A stretch of 64,000 nt of DNA from Luzula sylvatica (lineage: Eukaryota > Streptophyta > Magnoliopsida > Poales > Juncaceae). A program made the position numbers and the translations under genes. The notes under the pieces are model-generated. The model saw nothing but the letters and a program-made list of their open reading frames with translations, made no database searches and had not been told where the DNA came from. The stretch is from the NCBI GenBank assembly GCA_946800325.1, contig OX326957.1:52571798-52635797 (forward strand). Direction: 5' to 3'. Below, in pieces: positions 60,409 through 64,000 of the stretch. Within the stretch, counting starts at the first letter, position 1. The number at the start of each line of letters is the position of its first letter.

Positions 60409-60739
60409 GGTAAATGAAAAATAGGAGCTTTTCTGTTTGCTTCATAGACCTTCACTTGCTAATTTATAAGCTTTATTTTCGGAAAGTTATTCTAACAAAA
60501 TTTCCTATAACATTGTTTCCTTGATTGAAAAACTTAACTTTGCTATGTTTCTAAAAGAAGTTTAATAAATAAATCTCCTATTTCCGGGAAAGTAAATATC
60601 GATTTGAAATCAAATCCATGACTTCAAATACTGGATTCTAAAAAAAGCCAGATTTAAAGTAATGGGTTTCTCTCTTCTCTTATTCTCCTACCCAACGCGC
60701 GAATACAGACTCTCTCTGTCGATCTCACCTTTGTTTCTA

Positions 60740-61575
60740 ATGGCGGAAGAAGGGAAATACACTCTGGAAACGGCTCGGGCGGACAAGTCGGTATGGCTCA
60801 TGAAGTGCCCGCCAGTCGTTACCCGGTCCTGGAAAGCCGCTGCCGCCTCTTCTTCCGGCGCCGGCGATCCCAATCACAACCCAGTTGTTGCCAAAGTTGT
60901 CCTCTCTCTCGATCCCCTCGCTCCTGACGAACCCTCATCTCTCCAGGTCAGTTCAATTCCCTTTTCCTTTTTCTTCTTCACTTTGGCGTTCTTGTTGTTC
61001 ATGTCAGCCTCGGTCAGATTAACTGCATTTACCAAAAATTCGCAAAATTGGGCGAAATTATTCCCTCAAAATTACTGAATTCGTGTACCCACATGTAAAA
61101 TTACAGTTCAAGATGGAGATGGCACAGGCTGACACGGGCAACAATCCAAAGAGCTACCTTTGAATATGTTCAAGGATTTTGTGCCTATGTGTGTTTTCTC
61201 CGAGTCCAATCCATGTACCGATCTTCCCTTTTTTTACAATCGTAACCGAGCCCAAAACCATCTTATTCTAAATCATCTCGATTCGATTTAATTTTTGCAG
61301 CAAAATTTGCGCTCGAAGGAAAAGTAGAGCACAAATTCGACATGGAGCCACACAGCGAAAATTTCAAAGATTATGGTAAATTATGCAGGGAAAGAACTAA
61401 TCGCTCCATGATCAAAACCCGACAAGTCCAGGTAAAATTACCTTTTTACCCTCTCTTAAACTACATCTTTATCTAACAATCAATAAATTATGATCGAAGG
61501 TTCTGGACAATGATCATGGCGTGTTAATGCGACCCATGCCTGGCGTGATTGGCATAACCTCTTCCAGTGGGAGTA
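60740..61575 (+). pseudogene. Broken TFIIF subunit beta (RAP30-like) gene
   Basis: Four exon pieces are recognisable. Exon 1 is 60740-60946 (RADKSVWLMKCPPVVTRSW ... KVVLSLDPLAPDEPSSLQ). Exon 2 is 61107 to about 61214 (FKMEMAQADTGNNPKSY, then DFVPMCVFSESN in another frame). Exon 3 is 61301-61431 (EGKVEHKFDMEPHSENF ... RERTNRSM). Exon 4 starts at 61500 (VLDNDHGVLMRPMPGVIG). A 1-bp deletion at about 61158 gives a TGA at 61161, and similarity ends near 61575, before the C-terminal winged-helix domain. The intact protein would be a general RNA polymerase II factor. The break coincides with GGAGTAATGATAGG, the end motif of local MITEs. Confidence 0.88.
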
Positions 61576-63022
61576 ATGATAGGAACCACACCATATTTTC
61601 CCGAATTCACCACGAATTGATGACGTGGCAGTGGTCCGCCACGCCAGCGAGTTCATGACAAAAATATCTACACAATATTTATTTTTTAAGAATATTTTTA
61701 TCTTTCTCTCTCTCTTCCCTCCCCCGTTCTCTCTCTTTCTCCTCTTACTACTCGAAGGATCTAGGGTTTGCTTTCTCTCGAGAGAGGTTCCATCTTCCAT
61801 GGGTTTCTTGTCATTGTTGCCGTGCGTGCACCCTACTGAACCATGCTTTCACTCGCCCCAGTGCTCTCTTTCGAGAAATGTCCCATACCTCTCATCTTTA
61901 AGCTTGTAGGCTACTGCATCGTAGTCGTTTCCACCACCGTTGAGCTTCCTCAGATCAGGTATACCCTCAATTTTTACATAGTTAACTCAATTGATTTTTT
62001 AATTGATATAATTAAGCATGAATTGTTACCAATTTGGCCCCAATTTCACATATAACCCTACAAATTCTTAAAATATGAATTCATTTCATTATTTTGCTAC
62101 CTATACTATTCGTGGTGGTTATATACTATTTCTCTGGACTAACTGGAATGAAGACATGAATTATTGTATTATTTTATTCTATTTCACAAACTGTCTTAAT
62201 TCTCAGACTCCACCATTAGAGAGGGTAGATACAACTAATCGCTCATATTTTGCGTTTGTACTCAACATGCTGACTGGCTCATTAGAATGAGGGCCCAGTT
62301 ATCCAAAACTAGATATGGTATGGCGTGCTTCGTCGAAAACACTCGTATTGTATTTTAAGTGCTGGCCTATTATCGTGTGAGAATTAGGATTATTTTTATA
62401 ATTGTGTGAGGCTTAGGATTATTTTTGTAATATGTGATTAATAGAAAATGTGACGTATGATTTAATTTTGGCGTTACCTGGTACCAGAAAATGTGATTGT
62501 ATGATTTAATTTTGGGGTTAAGATTATTTCTGTAATATGTGATTATTAATTTTGAATAGTTAGAAATTTGTGAATGTAATTTTGAAGTTGAAAAATTTAA
62601 TTGTAATTAATAGAAAATGCAATGTATGATATAAGGTCTCTCATTTGAAGTTTGAAAACTTTGGGTTACCAGGTACAAGAAAATGTGATTGTATGATTTA
62701 AGCACACATTGATTGGTACCAGCCATCCCAAATTACTTTTTATCGACCATGTCAAAATGCAACATCAATGATAAAATGCTGAAAACAATAGTAATCAAAT
62801 TATAGCCAAGTACTGTTGACTCCAAACATCACTCTAATTGGTACCGGCCAAGACAAAGTATACATTGAAACCTTTATATTACACTCAAAATCCTTAATAT
62901 ACAGTCAAACCGTTATTCACATTCAATTCACAACCCTCATACACTCATCTGCTTTCAAATATTCATATCCTGAAAAACAAATTGTCAGACAAAAAGTCAG
63001 CGCAATTACATAAAATCACCAA
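61576..63022. other. Stretch without a supportable gene
   Basis: The CT-rich part at 61700-61900 looks like a plant 5' leader, but no convincing exon follows. The segment 62390-62710 holds loosely repeated blocks (ATGTGATT.TATGATTTAATTTTGG and GGTACCAGAAAATGTG), probably an eroded repeat. Confidence 0.4.
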
Positions 63023-63153
63023 TTAACCATTTTGATGTTTCTCGATCGGCTTCAGTCTACCGTTATCATGAAAGAGAGAGTAGTTCTTGCCCAACAATAG
63101 CGAGGCGAGAGAGCACTTCAAGGCCTTGTTGGGTTTTCGGTCCAGTTTATCTC
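63023..63153 (-). CDS. Probable terminal exon of an unidentified gene
   Basis: After a TTTGCAG acceptor the minus strand reads DKLDRKPNKALKCSLASLLL, then GKNYSLFHDNGRLKPIEKHQ, NG and a TAA stop. The composition and the clean acceptor suggest a true last exon. I do not recognise the family. No upstream exon was found before the plus-strand zinc-knuckle frame at 63610, so the gene may be broken by that element or continue outside the window. Confidence 0.4.
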
Positions 63154-63609
63154 TGCAAATGAATGCATGTTAGATGGAAAGCCCTAATTTCACAATAACT
63201 AAACATTCATTTCGAAAAATCAATAATTACACCCCAATTCCACAATACCTAAACATTATTTCAACAGAAATGTTGAATTGAAAAAAAAGAAGGTAGAAAA
63301 ACAAAACCAAAGAGAACAAAAATAAAAGAGATAATATCTAAGAGATAATATCTGATCTGGATTCTTGATTTTCAGGCGATTCTCTCATACAGTTGATTAC
63401 TACCTCAATCCTTGAGGTAATTACTCCGATCTATATTCTAATTAACGATAGTAGGGATCTGTATTAATCCATAGCCCCGAAAGGGTGAAGCGGGATTAAG
63501 GTTATTGATAGGGTGAAAATAGATCTAAGAATACGCTCGCAAGAGAAATTATTAGGTCTACAACTCCCTTGAGATATTCCGCACAGCATCCCAAACCCTA
63601 TCAATTAGG

Positions 63610-64000
63610 ATGGATCTTCACAGGAAGTCCTATCTTCAGGCACTCAGCATTGACAAGCCGTCCAGCTCGAAGGAACCGTGGATTTTAGTACAGAGAAAGA
63701 AAAGTAAAACTATAGATTCGCAAAATTTGGATTTTCAAAAGGCCAAAGCAAAAATATTCAAGGATAAATGCTTCAATTGCCTATCGACAAAGCATTTTGT
63801 TTCTAATTGTAATAATCAAATCAAATGCCTCAGATGTGGAAAAAATGGGCATAAACAAATCTATTGCAAAACTCTACTTCCTAAGTTCAATCAAAGGCCA
63901 AATTATACAAATAGTTATCACTCTACCATTCAAAAAACCAACTCTCCCTCTCAATTCAACCAATCTACACAAAAACTTCATTCCAAGCCTTATCAAATCT
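63610..64000 (+). CDS. CCHC zinc-knuckle protein, LINE ORF1/gag-like (partial, runs off the end)
   Basis: The frame is open from the ATG at 63610 to the window end (130 codons). It contains two zinc knuckles, CFNCLSTKHFVSNC and CLRCGKNGHKQIYC, spaced as in nucleic-acid-binding proteins of plant LINE and other retroelements. They are preceded by PWILVQRKKSK, a block often seen before such knuckles. The region after the knuckles is Ser/Gln/Asn-rich. The usual N-terminal DUF4283 domain is not visible, so the start may be internal or truncated. A cellular zinc-knuckle gene is the alternative. Confidence 0.6.
   Translation, partial: MDLHRKSYLQALSIDKPSSSKEPWILVQRKKSKTIDSQNLDFQKAKAKIFKDKCFNCLSTKHFVSNCNNQIKCLRCGKNGHKQIYCKTLLPKFNQRPNYTNSYHSTIQKTNSPSQFNQSTQKLHSKPYQI

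Overview
The window is eukaryotic nuclear DNA from a flowering plant, most likely a eudicot. It is AT-rich, and its genes have many short exons with GT..AG introns and plant-type products. The DNA between genes is full of transposon relics and microsatellites. I cannot name the species. No organellar, bacterial or viral block was seen.

Layout. 0-6 kb: a seven-exon LOG cytokinin-activating enzyme gene (minus strand) with a hAT-type element in its fourth intron. 6-16 kb: gene-poor, holding a second hAT-type element, a Helitron, a LINE relic and a broken copy of the 3' end of the next gene. 16.4-17.7 kb: a three-exon SASA-type carbohydrate esterase gene (minus). 17.8-23.9 kb: a Mutator-like miniature element, a 1.8-kb array of about 45 hairpin-capable repeats, another repeat element and an unidentified gene-like stretch. 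23.9-25.6 kb: a five-exon ATP sulfurylase gene (minus) with no visible plastid transit peptide. 26-29 kb: miniature elements. 29.5-31.6 kb: an intact five-exon neutral/alkaline invertase gene (plus), followed by a truncated F-box gene. 32.7-38.6 kb: a MITE, a SINE, a Helitron and a 2.6-kb CACTA element.

38.4-53.5 kb is the most striking part. Twelve tandem units of about 1.1 kb each join the last ~130 bp of the CACTA element, a promoter-sized spacer and exons 1-3 of an aspartic protease gene. Only the twelfth unit runs on into a full ten-exon gene, and that copy has lost one splice donor and one splice acceptor. Three truncated copies keep an open spliced frame that ends inside CACTA sequence.

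53.7-64 kb: a relic of the LOG gene, a Helitron fragment, an unidentified membrane/coiled-coil gene, a second copy of the invertase/F-box block (here the invertase is broken and the F-box gene is complete), a broken TFIIF-beta gene, one unassigned terminal exon, and a CCHC zinc-knuckle reading frame that runs off the end.

The genes form no pathway or cluster. They are ordinary single plant genes (cytokinin activation, wall or glycan deacetylation, sulfate assimilation, sucrose cleavage, ubiquitin ligase adaptor) in a region reshaped by transposons and local duplication. All exon models are read by eye from splice signals, frame continuity and remembered family sequence; no transcript or database search was used.
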